Shown: positions 26,355-34,617 of the stretch, one piece after another
Numbering within the stretch: the first letter of the stretch is position 1
How the letters are laid out: each line of letters begins with the position of its first letter
Assembly (NCBI RefSeq): GCF_038397755.1
Contig: NZ_CP151637.1
Coordinates: 2,170,001-2,234,000, forward strand
Source of the DNA: Microbacterium sp. LWH7-1.2
Lineage (GTDB): Bacteria; Actinomycetota; Actinomycetes; Actinomycetales; Microbacteriaceae
DNA length: 64,000 bases
Reading direction: 5' to 3'
Program-made: the position numbers and the translations under genes
The notes under the pieces: generated by a model
Databases searched by the model: none
Told to the model about the DNA's origin: nothing
The model's input: the letters and a program-made list of their open reading frames with translations, nothing else

Positions 26355-27098
26355 TCAGGCGGCGCCGGACGTCCCGGTGGCGGCGGCCGCCGCCTCGGGG
26401 TCGGCGATCTCGACCACGCGGCGCACACCCGGAGCGGGGTGCGCGGTCACGAGGATCGGCAGGTGGTCGCTCAGCCCCTGCGGCAGCGTGCGCACCCGGT
26501 CGATCTCGAACCCGATCGACGTCGCGAAGTCGTAGTGGCCGCGGAAGAAGCGATAGCGCGTGTACGTGCGCGAGTCCGACAGGTTCAGCTCGTACCCCTG
26601 CTCGCGGATGTGCTGCCCCAGCCGCTCCTTGAACACCGGGTAGTTGTAGTCGCCGACCATGAGCGCCGGCAGCCCCTCGCCCAGCTGCTGCAGCTCGCCG
26701 AGCGCCGTGCGGATCTGGTGCCGGCGCAGCGAGTTCAACGCGGTCAACGGAGCCGCGTGGAACGACGCCACGATCACGTCGGTATTCTCGTCGATGTCGT
26801 GCAGCCGGACGCCGAGCAGTCGCTCCTCCGCGGGCTTGAGCACGCGGTCGTGGAGCGACTTCTTGAGCGCCAGCGCCCGCACCTCGACCGCGCGGTACGT
26901 GTTCTCGCGGTAGTAGACGGCGAGCCCGAGGCGGTTGCGCTGCGTCGAGTCGGCCAGCCGCAGCCCCGAGATCTCTTCGGGGATGTCGGACGTGTCGGCT
27001 TCCTGAAGGCACAGCACATCCGCGCCATGCCGCTCGACCAGGTGGGCAAGCTCCCCCGCCGCCCGGTGCTTGCGCAGGTTGTACGAGATGACCTTCAT
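26355..27098 (-). CDS. Endonuclease/exonuclease/phosphatase (EEP) family protein
   Basis: This 247-residue protein has the DNase I-like metal-hydrolase fold. NLRKH is near the start, LCLQEAD gives the metal-binding Glu, FHAAPL the substrate His, MVGDYNYPV the Asp/Asn pair, and GLSDHLPILV the terminal Asp-His. The substrate could be nucleic acid or a phosphoester lipid or sugar. The ATG at 27098 (MKVISYNLRKH) is chosen over a GTG nine bases upstream because it places strand 1 at the N-terminus. A TAGGCT box nine bases upstream suggests a nearly leaderless message. Confidence 0.85.
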   Translation of the reverse strand: MKVISYNLRKHRAAGELAHLVERHGADVLCLQEADTSDIPEEISGLRLADSTQRNRLGLAVYYRENTYRAVEVRALALKKSLHDRVLKPAEERLLGVRLHDIDENTDVIVASFHAAPLTALNSLRRHQIRTALGELQQLGEGLPALMVGDYNYPVFKERLGQHIREQGYELNLSDSRTYTRYRFFRGHYDFATSIGFEIDRVRTLPQGLSDHLPILVTAHPAPGVRRVVEIADPEAAAAATGTSGAA

Positions 27099-27168
27099 GA
27101 CGACCACAGCCTATGCCGTGGACGTTTCGAGCGGATGGCCTTGACAGGAAGTCCCAATGTACGAAAAC

Positions 27169-27212
27169 CGGATGCCGCGCCTCTGGAGTGTTGTGCCGGT
27201 TCACGGCATCCG
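27169..27212 (+). repeat. Inverted repeat in the leader of the coiled-coil gene
   Basis: CGGATGCCG (27169-27177) and CGGCATCCG (27204-27212) form a 9-bp stem with a 26-base loop, ending 36 nt before the next start. The arms carry the window-wide GGATGC core. Confidence 0.5.
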
Positions 27213-27248
27213 AGCGTGAGACCCGCACCCCGATCCAGGAGGACCCCC

Positions 27249-27692
27249 ATGACCGCTGCATCCCCGAAGACCGTCCGCGCCGAGCTCGCCGACGCCCTCG
27301 ACGCGAGCCGTGCGGCCCGTGAGGAGGCGGAGCGGGAGCTGCACCGCAGCGTCGCCCTGCGCTCCCGTGCCGGCGAGGCCCTCGAGCGCACCGCGCGCCG
27401 GCCCGGACTCGACGAGTCCGAGCGCGCCCGCCTGCGCGCCGAGTACGCCGCCGCCGACCGCGTCGTCGCCGAGCGCCGCGCGGCCGTCGACAAGGCGCAG
27501 GAGTTCGAGCGCGCAGCATCCGTCGTCGCCGGCGCCTTCGAGGACGAGGCCGCCTCGGCCAGCCCGCTCGCCGCGGCACTGCTCCAGCTCGTCGGCTCGA
27601 AGCGTGGCGGCACCGCACGCCGCGGCGCACTCGCATCCGGACGGACCGCGCCCGCCGCACGCGTGCGCAGCCCGCGCCCGCGCACCGCCTGA
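27249..27692 (+). CDS. Small charged coiled-coil protein
   Basis: This 147-residue Ala/Arg/Glu-rich protein has heptad-like helices over about residues 5-95 (VRAELADALDASRAAREEAE region) and a basic, low-complexity C-terminus (AARVRSPRPRTA). CAGGAGGA precedes the ATG. No domain was recognised; the basic tail could bind DNA or RNA. It is transcribed away from the EEP gene, 54 nt before the GH6 gene. Confidence 0.7.
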   Translation: MTAASPKTVRAELADALDASRAAREEAERELHRSVALRSRAGEALERTARRPGLDESERARLRAEYAAADRVVAERRAAVDKAQEFERAASVVAGAFEDEAASASPLAAALLQLVGSKRGGTARRGALASGRTAPAARVRSPRPRTA

Positions 27693-27732
27693 CGCGACAC
27701 GCCGGGGTCCCGGGGCCCCGGCGCCGGTCTCG

Positions 27733-27738
27733 TAGGCT
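27733..27738 (+). promoter_or_regulatory. -10 box TAGGCT for a leaderless transcript
   Basis: TAGGCT is followed by seven bases and then the GTG at 27746. No Shine-Dalgarno is seen. Confidence 0.45.
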
Positions 27739-27745
27739 CGCCTTC

Positions 27746-28744
27746 GTGCCGACCTCGCGACGGACCCTCACGATCGCGGCGATCACGGGCGTCGTGGTCG
27801 TCGTCGCGGTCGTCGCGGCCGTCGTGCTCCCGCGCGGGCAGGCTCCCGAGCCGCCGGGCCCGGGTACCAAGATCGTCGCCTCCGAGCTCTCGAAGGCGAC
27901 GGATGCCGCGACCCGCGCCGCCGACGGCAGCCCCGAGCAGGCCGCGGCGGAGTACCTGAGCGAGCAGCCCACGGCCGTGTGGCTCACGCCCGAGGGCGAC
28001 CCCGTGGACGTCGTCGGCGAGCGCATCGCGGGCCTCGCGGCCCAGGCGCGCGACCAGTCCGCACGCATCGCGGTGGTCGTCTACGGCCTGCCGGAGCGGG
28101 ACTGCGGCGGCGAGTCCGCGGGCGGCCTCGACGGCGATGCGTACGTCGAGTGGACGCAGGCGATCGGCGACGCGCTGCGCGAGGCCGCCGACACGGCGCC
28201 GATCGTGATCCTCGAACCCGACAGCCTCGCCCTCGCGCCCGAGTGCGGCAACGTCGATGAGCGCATCGCGCAGCTGAGCGCCGCGGTCGAGGCGATCGCC
28301 GCGGACAGCACGTGGATCTACGTCGACGGCGGCCATTCGAACTGGCTGGCGCCGGCGGAGATGGCCGCGCTCATCGAGCAGCTCGACCATGCCTCACGCG
28401 GGGAGGGCGGCCGCGGCATCCGTGGGTTCGCCACCAACGTGTCGAACTTCCAGAAGACAGACCACGAGGTCGCCTACGCCCACGACGTCGCCGGACGGCT
28501 CGACGGACTGCGCGCGGTCATCGATACCGGCCGCAACGGCGCGGGTTCGAACGGCGAATGGTGCAACCCGCCCGGCCGACTCGTCGGCGAGGCGGGCGGC
28601 GCGATCGGCGACGACGTCGTCGACACGAACCTGTGGGTCAAGCCGCCAGGCGAGAGCGACGGCGACTGCAACGGCGGCCCGGCCGCCGGACGCTGGTTCC
28701 CGGACGCCGCCGTCGAGCTCACGCGGGACGTCGTCGCGGATTGA
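27746..28744 (+). CDS. Glycoside hydrolase family 6 (cellulase-like), membrane-anchored or secreted
   Basis: This 332-residue protein has an N-terminal uncleaved-looking hydrophobic helix (about 8-28), then a GH6 domain. VVVYGLPERDCGGESAGG carries the family's catalytic-loop Asp and cysteine. IVILEPDSLALAPEC follows the conserved EPD pattern, and FATNVSNFQ and LWVKPPGESDG lie near the C-terminal active-site end. GH6 enzymes cleave beta-1,4-glucans with inversion. Near a processive GT2 synthase, a role in trimming or releasing a self-made glucan is as likely as plant cellulose use. Confidence 0.87.
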   Translation: MPTSRRTLTIAAITGVVVVVAVVAAVVLPRGQAPEPPGPGTKIVASELSKATDAATRAADGSPEQAAAEYLSEQPTAVWLTPEGDPVDVVGERIAGLAAQARDQSARIAVVVYGLPERDCGGESAGGLDGDAYVEWTQAIGDALREAADTAPIVILEPDSLALAPECGNVDERIAQLSAAVEAIAADSTWIYVDGGHSNWLAPAEMAALIEQLDHASRGEGGRGIRGFATNVSNFQKTDHEVAYAHDVAGRLDGLRAVIDTGRNGAGSNGEWCNPPGRLVGEAGGAIGDDVVDTNLWVKPPGESDGDCNGGPAAGRWFPDAAVELTRDVVAD

Positions 28745-28867
28745 TCCCCGACCAGGCATTACCGGTGTTGTGTAGCATCGGGAGTACTTTGCGCATGCGT
28801 CGGGGGCCGCGGCTGGGGTCGGTAATCGGCGCATATCCGGTTCCACCGTCCGAGAAAGATCGCACGC

Positions 28868-29773
28868 ATGAGCACCCCTTCTGACGAGCTGAAGACAGCG
28901 GTCATCATCGAGGACGACACAGAGATCCGCCACGTCCTGGCCGAGGTCCTCGAATCGTCGGGGTTCTCGACCGTCTCCGTCGGCAACGGCATCGACGGCG
29001 TGCGGGCGGTGCTCACCTACAAACCGGTGCTCACGACGATCGACGTCAACATGCCCGGCATCGACGGCATCGAGGCGGCCAAGCGCATCCGCGCCCAGTC
29101 CGACACGTACATCATCATGCTCACCGGCATGAACGATGAGGCCGACGTCATCGCGGGTCTAGGCGCCGGCGCCGACGACTACCTCCTCAAGCCCTTCCGC
29201 CCCCGCGAGCTGCGCGCCCGCGTCGAGGCGCTCATGCGGCGCCGGACCACCGACGCGGAGCGCGCCGTGGCCGCGCCGGCCGCGCCCTCACAGGGAAGCG
29301 TCGGTCCGTCGTTCCCCGGCGTGCGGCCGACGACCACCGCCGTGCCGACCGCGCCCGCGATCGACGACCGCGACCTCGCGAAACCCGCGACCGTCATCGT
29401 GCCGGCGGGCGCAGCATCCGTCGCCCTGAACGGCGACGCCGACGGCGAATGGCTGACGCACCGCGACCTGCGGCTGCACCCCGAGAACCGCATCGTGCTG
29501 ATCGACGGCGAGGAGCTCGATCTCACTCGCACCGAGTTCGACCTGCTCGCGACGCTGCTGGAGTCCAAGCGGCGCGTGCGCAGCAAGGCCGATCTCACGC
29601 TGGTGCTGCGCGGCGAGTCCTACGTGACCAGCTACTTCGTGGGCGACGCCGACAAGCGCGCGGTCGAGGCGCACATGACGAACCTGCGACGCAAGCTCGG
29701 CGAGAGCGCCGCGAACCCGCGGTACATCGAGACCGTGCGCGGCGTCGGGTACCGGCTCACGTCCGAAGGCTGA
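28868..29773 (+). CDS. OmpR-family response regulator
   Basis: This 301-residue protein has a receiver domain (about 10-125). The acidic pair is in VIIEDDTEIRH, the phospho-acceptor Asp in TTIDVNMPG (about residue 57), Thr in MLTGMNDE, and Lys in LLKPFRP. A long Pro/Ala linker (about 130-190) leads to a winged-helix domain (about 195-298), ending RGVGYRLTSEG. GAGAAAGA precedes the ATG. The linker is unusually long for the family. The histidine kinase at 31763 is a likely partner although the GT2 gene lies between them. Confidence 0.92.
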   Translation: MSTPSDELKTAVIIEDDTEIRHVLAEVLESSGFSTVSVGNGIDGVRAVLTYKPVLTTIDVNMPGIDGIEAAKRIRAQSDTYIIMLTGMNDEADVIAGLGAGADDYLLKPFRPRELRARVEALMRRRTTDAERAVAAPAAPSQGSVGPSFPGVRPTTTAVPTAPAIDDRDLAKPATVIVPAGAASVALNGDADGEWLTHRDLRLHPENRIVLIDGEELDLTRTEFDLLATLLESKRRVRSKADLTLVLRGESYVTSYFVGDADKRAVEAHMTNLRRKLGESAANPRYIETVRGVGYRLTSEG

Positions 29774-29789
29774 CACACCTCAGACAGGG

Positions 29790-29830
29790 AAGGAGGCATC
29801 CGCTCGCCCCACGCGAGCGGATGCCTCCTT
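29790..29830 (+). terminator. 17-bp hairpin after the response regulator
   Basis: A perfect 17-bp stem (29790-29806 with 29814-29830) closes on a seven-base loop and is followed by a short T-containing stretch, 17 nt past the stop. The arms contain GCATCCG/CGGATGC. Its right arm is also the beginning of the first 137-bp repeat unit. Confidence 0.85.
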
Positions 29831-29950
29831 CACTTTCGGCGAGGGCGTCCGCTCCTCCCCGTTGCGGACTCCCTCTCCCTTTCCTCCCCCGCGCCGTGCT
29901 CCCCAGCTTCGGCGTACCCCAGTGGTGACACGCTTCGGGTGCGTGTCGGA
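29814..29950. repeat. Structured tandem repeat, unit A
   Basis: A 137-bp unit beginning CGAGCGGATGCCTCC. It can fold three hairpins: GAGGG-GTCCGC with GCGGAC-CCCTC (29841-29875); CGCCG with CGGCG around TGCTCCCCAGC; and GACACGC-TTCGGGT-GCGTGTC near the end. It lies between convergent genes and encodes nothing I recognise. Confidence 0.7.
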
Positions 29951-30090
29951 CGAGCGGATGCCTCCGCCCCGGCTTGCTCGGTGAGGGTGCCCGCCCCTCC
30001 CCCAAGGCGGGACCCTCACCTCCTCCCCCTGCGCCGTGCTCCCCAGCCGCGGCGCTCCCCAGTTCTGACCCGATTCGGGTCCGGGTCAGA
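29951..30090. repeat. Structured tandem repeat, unit B
   Basis: A diverged second copy with the same order of hairpins: GTGAGGGT-CCCGCC with GGCGGG-ACCCTCAC (29981-30019); GCGCCG with CGGCGC; and TCTGACCCG with CGGGTCAGA (30064-30072 and 30082-30090) around the same TTCGGGT loop. The last stem overlaps the GT2 stop codon and probably terminates that gene. Confidence 0.7.
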
Positions 30091-31573
30091 CCTTGTATCC
30101 GTGATGTCGACGGATGAGCTTGAAGAACATGGACAGCGTCTGCAGCGCCGTGACGACGCCGACGATCGGCCAGCCGATCCACAGGACGGTGGACTGCACC
30201 ATCACGGGGAGCATCATCCAGATCGCGACCATCGCGGCGATGACGGCGACCGCGAGGATGAGCGGCGTCCAGTGGCCGAAGCCGCCGCCGCGCTCGGCCT
30301 TCGCCTGCATGGCCCAGTTGTCGACCTTCTTGCGCGACAGGAACCGGGTCCAGGAGCGCACGAAGTGGCTGCAGCGGATCCACATGTAGATCTCCGCCGG
30401 GACCAGCGTCAGGCCGAAGATGATGTCCCGCGCATTGCGGTTGTTCATCGTCAGCGCCATGCGGGTGTTCAGCGCGAGCGCGACCACCGGCGGGATGAGC
30501 CACCAGTACGAGAAGACGAACGCGCCGATCGACAGCGATGCCGCCAGCAGGGTGATGAACGCCACACGCACGAACATGTTCATGAGCATGTCGAAGTGCT
30601 CGAGCCACCGGACGCGCAGGTTCGGGTGGAACGGCTGACCCTTGGTGTCACCGCGCTGGCCCGGCCACATGAGCTCGATCGCGCCGTAGGTCCACTTCAC
30701 CTGCTGCGCGTCGAGTGCGCGGAGGGTCGTCATGCCGCCGACGTCGGCGCGGGCGAAGGGGCTGATCTTGGTGAGGTAGCCGGCGCTCTTGATCTGCAGC
30801 GAGAGCAGCGAGTCCTCGACCTCGGAGTCCTTCACCCACGGCGTCGACTGGTGGTTCTCCTTCATGACGTCACGCAGGGCGTGCGTCGAGAAGATCGAGA
30901 ACTGGCCGCCGAGCACCGCCATGTTGCGGCCGCGAAGCAGGTTGTGCAGGTTGAAGGCCGCGAACTGCGAGCGCTGACCGGTCGTGAGGAACTTCGCCAG
31001 GGCGCCCTTGATCGGCTTGTCGTCGATCGAGTAGATCGCCGAGATGCCGCCGATGCGGGTGTCGCTCGTGGCCTCGGCCTCGAGGTACTCGACGGCCTTC
31101 GCGTCGGCCACGGTGTCGCCGTCGACGCCGAGCAGGTAGTCGTAGCCCTCGACCAGCGTGTAGCCGTAGTTGAGCGCACCGACCTTCTTGTCGGGGTTCT
31201 TGCCGATGTCGTGGACGAAGACCTCGGTGAACTGCTCACCGAGCTCGGTGACGACCTCGTGCGGGCCGGCGTACTGCGACGCGAGCTTGACGGTCGCGTC
31301 GGACGTGTTGTTGACGACGACGTGGATGACATCCGGCACGCGCGTCTGGCCGAGCAGCGACTCGATCACCTGGGCGATCGACTCCTCCTCGTTGTACGCG
31401 GGGATCACGCAGCCGATGGTCGAGCGGTGCACCGACGTGTCGTCGAGCACGGCCTCGAAGTCGTCGGCGAATCTGCGGGCGTGACCGTGGACAGTCGTGA
31501 CGTCCTCGAGCGAAGCAGGGGCGTCACCGTGGCGCGTCCGCTTGCTGCGGCTGAGGGGGACGATGTCGGTCAC
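30086..31573 (-). CDS. Processive family 2 glycosyltransferase, membrane-bound
   Basis: This 495-residue GT2 enzyme has GCVIPAYNEEESIAQVI near residue 54 opening the GT-A domain. The metal-binding DGD is in LLGVDGDTVAD, the catalytic acid in VKDSEVEDSLLSL, and a QxxKW element (AQQVKWTYGAIEL) resembles the QxxRW of processive synthases. Five to six membrane helices fill the C-terminal half. It probably polymerises and exports a polysaccharide (cellulose, hyaluronan or PNAG-like type not decidable). The GTG at 31573 is chosen because AAAGG lies about eight bases upstream. It is divergent from the histidine kinase. Confidence 0.87.
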   Translation of the reverse strand: MTDIVPLSRSKRTRHGDAPASLEDVTTVHGHARRFADDFEAVLDDTSVHRSTIGCVIPAYNEEESIAQVIESLLGQTRVPDVIHVVVNNTSDATVKLASQYAGPHEVVTELGEQFTEVFVHDIGKNPDKKVGALNYGYTLVEGYDYLLGVDGDTVADAKAVEYLEAEATSDTRIGGISAIYSIDDKPIKGALAKFLTTGQRSQFAAFNLHNLLRGRNMAVLGGQFSIFSTHALRDVMKENHQSTPWVKDSEVEDSLLSLQIKSAGYLTKISPFARADVGGMTTLRALDAQQVKWTYGAIELMWPGQRGDTKGQPFHPNLRVRWLEHFDMLMNMFVRVAFITLLAASLSIGAFVFSYWWLIPPVVALALNTRMALTMNNRNARDIIFGLTLVPAEIYMWIRCSHFVRSWTRFLSRKKVDNWAMQAKAERGGGFGHWTPLILAVAVIAAMVAIWMMLPVMVQSTVLWIGWPIVGVVTALQTLSMFFKLIRRHHGYKV

Positions 31574-31635
31574 GTTCGTCGCCTTTCGGATTCTCCGGCC
31601 GGTGTCTCCGGCACATGAAGAGCTTCTCCCACCGA

Positions 31636-31687
31636 CCGCAAGGCCCCTCCGAGAGACCGCGAACAGAACCGCAAGGTTTCCGCAAGG
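31636..31687. promoter_or_regulatory. Phased direct repeats CCGCAAGG, likely regulator site
   Basis: Exact copies of CCGCAAGG start at 31636, 31669 and 31680, spaced 33 and 11 bp, so all lie on one helical face. Weaker copies may occupy the steps between. They sit in the divergent promoter region of the GT2 and kinase genes. OmpR-family regulators bind direct repeats with about 11-bp spacing, and one is encoded at 28868. Confidence 0.6.
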
Positions 31688-31750
31688 CATGCACAAGAGA
31701 GCGTTTGCCGATCATCGGCTCGGCACCGAAATGCCGGGTGGCCGGGTCAA

Positions 31751-31756
31751 TAGAAT
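31751..31756 (+). promoter_or_regulatory. -10 box TAGAAT for a leaderless transcript
   Basis: Six bases separate TAGAAT from the ATG at 31763; no Shine-Dalgarno is present. Confidence 0.5.
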
Positions 31757-31762
31757 CGCCGT

Positions 31763-33445
31763 ATGGCTACCGGGGCTGCACGACCGACGTTCGCGGTGGG
31801 CGCGCCCGACGGCCGTACCCGGTCGATCTGGCTGACGCAGCTCGTGCTCGCCGCGAGCGTGCTCATCACGGCGATACTCGTGATGGCGCTGCAGCCGGCG
31901 ATCTTCGGCCGCTGGAACTTCCTCGCGGGCACGTTCGCGGTCGTCGTGCTCTCGATCGCCACGCTGGCCGTGCCGTGGTCGCGGCTGCCCACGCTCGCGG
32001 TGCTCGTGATCCCGTTCGCCGACGCCGTCGCCATCGGCCTGATGTCCAGCGGCATGGAGCTGCGCCTCGGCTACCTGTGGGGCTTCCCCGTGATGTGGGT
32101 CGCGATGCACTTCCGGGCGACCGCGCTCGCGGCGCTCCTCGCGATGATCGGGGTCATCCTCCTGGTCGACTCGGCGGTCTCCACGGGCAGCGTCGCCCCA
32201 CTGCGCGCCTTCGTCGTGCTGCTGTCGCTGACGTTCATCGGCATCATCGCCCATCTGGCACTGCGCAGAACCCGCTCGCTGCGACGACTGCTCCAGCGGC
32301 AGGCCGATCGCCTCACGGCCACCTACACGCGCAGGGCCGACCAGGAGCGGCGCACCAGCGAGATCCTCAACGGCGTCGACACCGGCATCGCCCGCATCTC
32401 CGACGACGGCTCCGTGCTCGCCGTCAACGACGCGTACTCGCGTCTGTACGGCCTCGACCCGCTCGACCCGACGCTGCCCGCCCGCTCCGTCGAGTACACG
32501 GGGCGGCGCGGCATGCCGGTGCCGTTCTCCGAGCGGCCGTTCGCGCGCGCCGCACGCGGTGAGACCTTCACGGATGCGTCGGTCTGGCTGTTCACCGCAG
32601 CCGGCGAGTGGCGCGCGCTCTCGGTGACCGCCAAGCGCCTCGCCGCCGGCGGAGGCGAGGGCTCCAACATCCTCCTCCTCGTCCATGACGTGACCGCCCT
32701 CACCTACGCCCAGCGCGAGCGGGAGCGTTTCACCGCGATGGCCTCACATGAGCTGAAGCACCCGCTCACGGTGATGATCGGCAACGCGGAGCTCGCCCTC
32801 GAGCTCGACGACCTCACCCCGCGCACGCGTGAGCGATTCGAATCGATCGTCGCGGCGAGCGATCGCATGCTGACGATGGTCCAGACGCTGGGCACGACCT
32901 CGAACCGCGGATTCTCGTTCCGCGACGAGGTGGACGACATCGACCTGCGTCAGATCCTGCTCGAGTCGGTCGCCTCGTTCCGCCCGACCGCCGTCTCGGG
33001 CGACATCTCGATCGACGTTCAGGCCGACGAGACGCTGCCGATCACCGCCGACGGGTTCCGGCTGCGGCAGGTCGTCGACAACGTCGTGAGCAACGCGATC
33101 AAGTACACCCCGCGAGACGGCCGCGTGCGCATCACCGGTGACGTCGAGGGCCACCAGGTCGTGCTGTCGGTCGCGGACACCGGCATCGGCATCGCGGCGG
33201 ACGATCTGGCCAACATCCTCACGCCGTACTTCCGCACCGAGGAAGCCAAGAAGACGTCCGGCGGCACCGGCCTCGGCCTCGGCATCAGCAACGACATCGT
33301 GCTCGCCCACGGCGGCACGCTCTCGATCGACAGCGAGGCCGGGGTCGGCACCACCGTCACGATCCGCCTGCCCCTGGCCGGCGAGCTGGCCGGGGATCCG
33401 GCCGCGCGGCCGGAGACCCGGCGCGACACAGAAGGACGAGCATGA
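31763..33445 (+). CDS. Membrane histidine kinase with PAS domain
   Basis: This 560-residue kinase has an N-terminal region of about six helices (about 25-170). A PAS-like domain follows (about 200-310; ILNGVDTGIARISDDGSVLA). HisKA has the phospho-acceptor His in MASHELKHPLTVMIG (about residue 334). HATPase_c shows NVVSNAIKYTP (N box), VADTGIGIAADDL (G1) and GGTGLGLGI (G2). It likely pairs with the OmpR-type regulator at 28868. Its stop overlaps the degenerate GGDEF gene (ATGA), giving a kinase/GGDEF-like operon. Confidence 0.92.
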   Translation: MATGAARPTFAVGAPDGRTRSIWLTQLVLAASVLITAILVMALQPAIFGRWNFLAGTFAVVVLSIATLAVPWSRLPTLAVLVIPFADAVAIGLMSSGMELRLGYLWGFPVMWVAMHFRATALAALLAMIGVILLVDSAVSTGSVAPLRAFVVLLSLTFIGIIAHLALRRTRSLRRLLQRQADRLTATYTRRADQERRTSEILNGVDTGIARISDDGSVLAVNDAYSRLYGLDPLDPTLPARSVEYTGRRGMPVPFSERPFARAARGETFTDASVWLFTAAGEWRALSVTAKRLAAGGGEGSNILLLVHDVTALTYAQRERERFTAMASHELKHPLTVMIGNAELALELDDLTPRTRERFESIVAASDRMLTMVQTLGTTSNRGFSFRDEVDDIDLRQILLESVASFRPTAVSGDISIDVQADETLPITADGFRLRQVVDNVVSNAIKYTPRDGRVRITGDVEGHQVVLSVADTGIGIAADDLANILTPYFRTEEAKKTSGGTGLGLGISNDIVLAHGGTLSIDSEAGVGTTVTIRLPLAGELAGDPAARPETRRDTEGRA

Positions 33446-34617
33446 CCGATCTCATCGCCGGATCCGGCGTGGACCTCGGCATCGCGCAGGCGGTGATCAC
33501 CACGCTCGCGACGATGCTCACCATCGGCATCGCGTTCCTCCTGCGGCCGGGGCTCCCGACGCTGTACTGGAGCATCGCCTTCACCCTCGCGATGCTCGCC
33601 ACCTACGGCGTCGTGGCGGGGGATGTCGCCGGCATCGAGCCGCTCCGCCGCGCATCGCTCGGCGCGCTGATGGGCGCCCCCGCGTTCCTGTGGTCGGGCT
33701 TCCGTGCCGCGTGGGGGCTGCGTCCGCACGTCTGGGCGGGGGCGGCGATGGCGGCGGTGTCGGCGTTCTCGCTGACGATCGTCGACGACATCGCGTGGTT
33801 CACGGTGGCGTACCGCACGGTCTTCTTCGCAGCATCCGTGTTCGCGGGGCTGTTCGTCCTGGACTGGGCTCGGTCCTCGTCACGGCGCAATGACCGCCTG
33901 CTGCTGCCGCTCGTGATCGTGTCGGCCGCGTTCTTCGTGACCGGCGTGGGCACGTTGATCTCCGGCCTCCTGTTCCCGCCCTCGGGCGGCGACGACTTCG
34001 AGCTCGTTCGCCTGATCTCGTCGGCCGGGATGCTGGTGTACGTGGCCTGTGCGCTGATCGCAGTGGTCGGCACCACGGCGCGCGACAGCGGGCTCGGCCG
34101 CGCCGCGACCGTCTCGACGGCGTGGCAGCAGTTCGAGCGGACCGCCGGCGATCGCCTTGCGCGGGCGCAGAAGACCTCGGAGCCCTGGTCGGTCGTCTAC
34201 CTCGGGCTCGACGACGCTGCCGACATCCGCCAGACGGCGGGGGCGGCGGCGTTCGCCGCCCTGTCGGAGAGACTCGAGGACGAGGTGCGGGCAGCATTCC
34301 CCGCCGAGGCCGACGTCGGATCACCCTCAGCGGGCGCGGTCGTGGTGCTCGTGCCCCGGCCCGATGCCGTGGTGCGCGACCTGCTGCGCGCCACGCTGGA
34401 ACGGGTGACACTCCTCGACGTGCACGGGGCGCTGCCGATCCGCCCGACGGCGAGCGCCGGCTGGGCGCCGGTCTCCGTCCTCGGCTACGACCTCGACACG
34501 CTCGTGTACACCGGCCGCGAGGCCGCGCGCGTCGCGAGCGGCAAGGGCGGCGACCGATGGGAGCGCGTCGGCGCCGCCATCGTCAACCGCCTGATCAGTG
34601 AGTCAGAGCTACCGTGA
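33442..34617 (+). CDS. Membrane protein with degenerate GGDEF-like domain
   Basis: This 391-residue protein has seven or so N-terminal helices (about 15-215). A C-terminal domain (about 240-385) has the strand order of GGDEF domains: WSVVYLGLDDAADIRQ, AFAALSERLEDEVR, then AGAVVVLVPRP where the GGDEF loop should be, and YDLDTLVYTGREAARVASGKG near the end. The GG(D/E)EF motif itself is absent, so diguanylate cyclase activity is unlikely; a GTP-binding or sensory role is possible. It is coupled to the kinase. Its last 23 bases overlap the convergent lipoprotein gene. Confidence 0.7.
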   Translation: MTDLIAGSGVDLGIAQAVITTLATMLTIGIAFLLRPGLPTLYWSIAFTLAMLATYGVVAGDVAGIEPLRRASLGALMGAPAFLWSGFRAAWGLRPHVWAGAAMAAVSAFSLTIVDDIAWFTVAYRTVFFAASVFAGLFVLDWARSSSRRNDRLLLPLVIVSAAFFVTGVGTLISGLLFPPSGGDDFELVRLISSAGMLVYVACALIAVVGTTARDSGLGRAATVSTAWQQFERTAGDRLARAQKTSEPWSVVYLGLDDAADIRQTAGAAAFAALSERLEDEVRAAFPAEADVGSPSAGAVVVLVPRPDAVVRDLLRATLERVTLLDVHGALPIRPTASAGWAPVSVLGYDLDTLVYTGREAARVASGKGGDRWERVGAAIVNRLISESELP

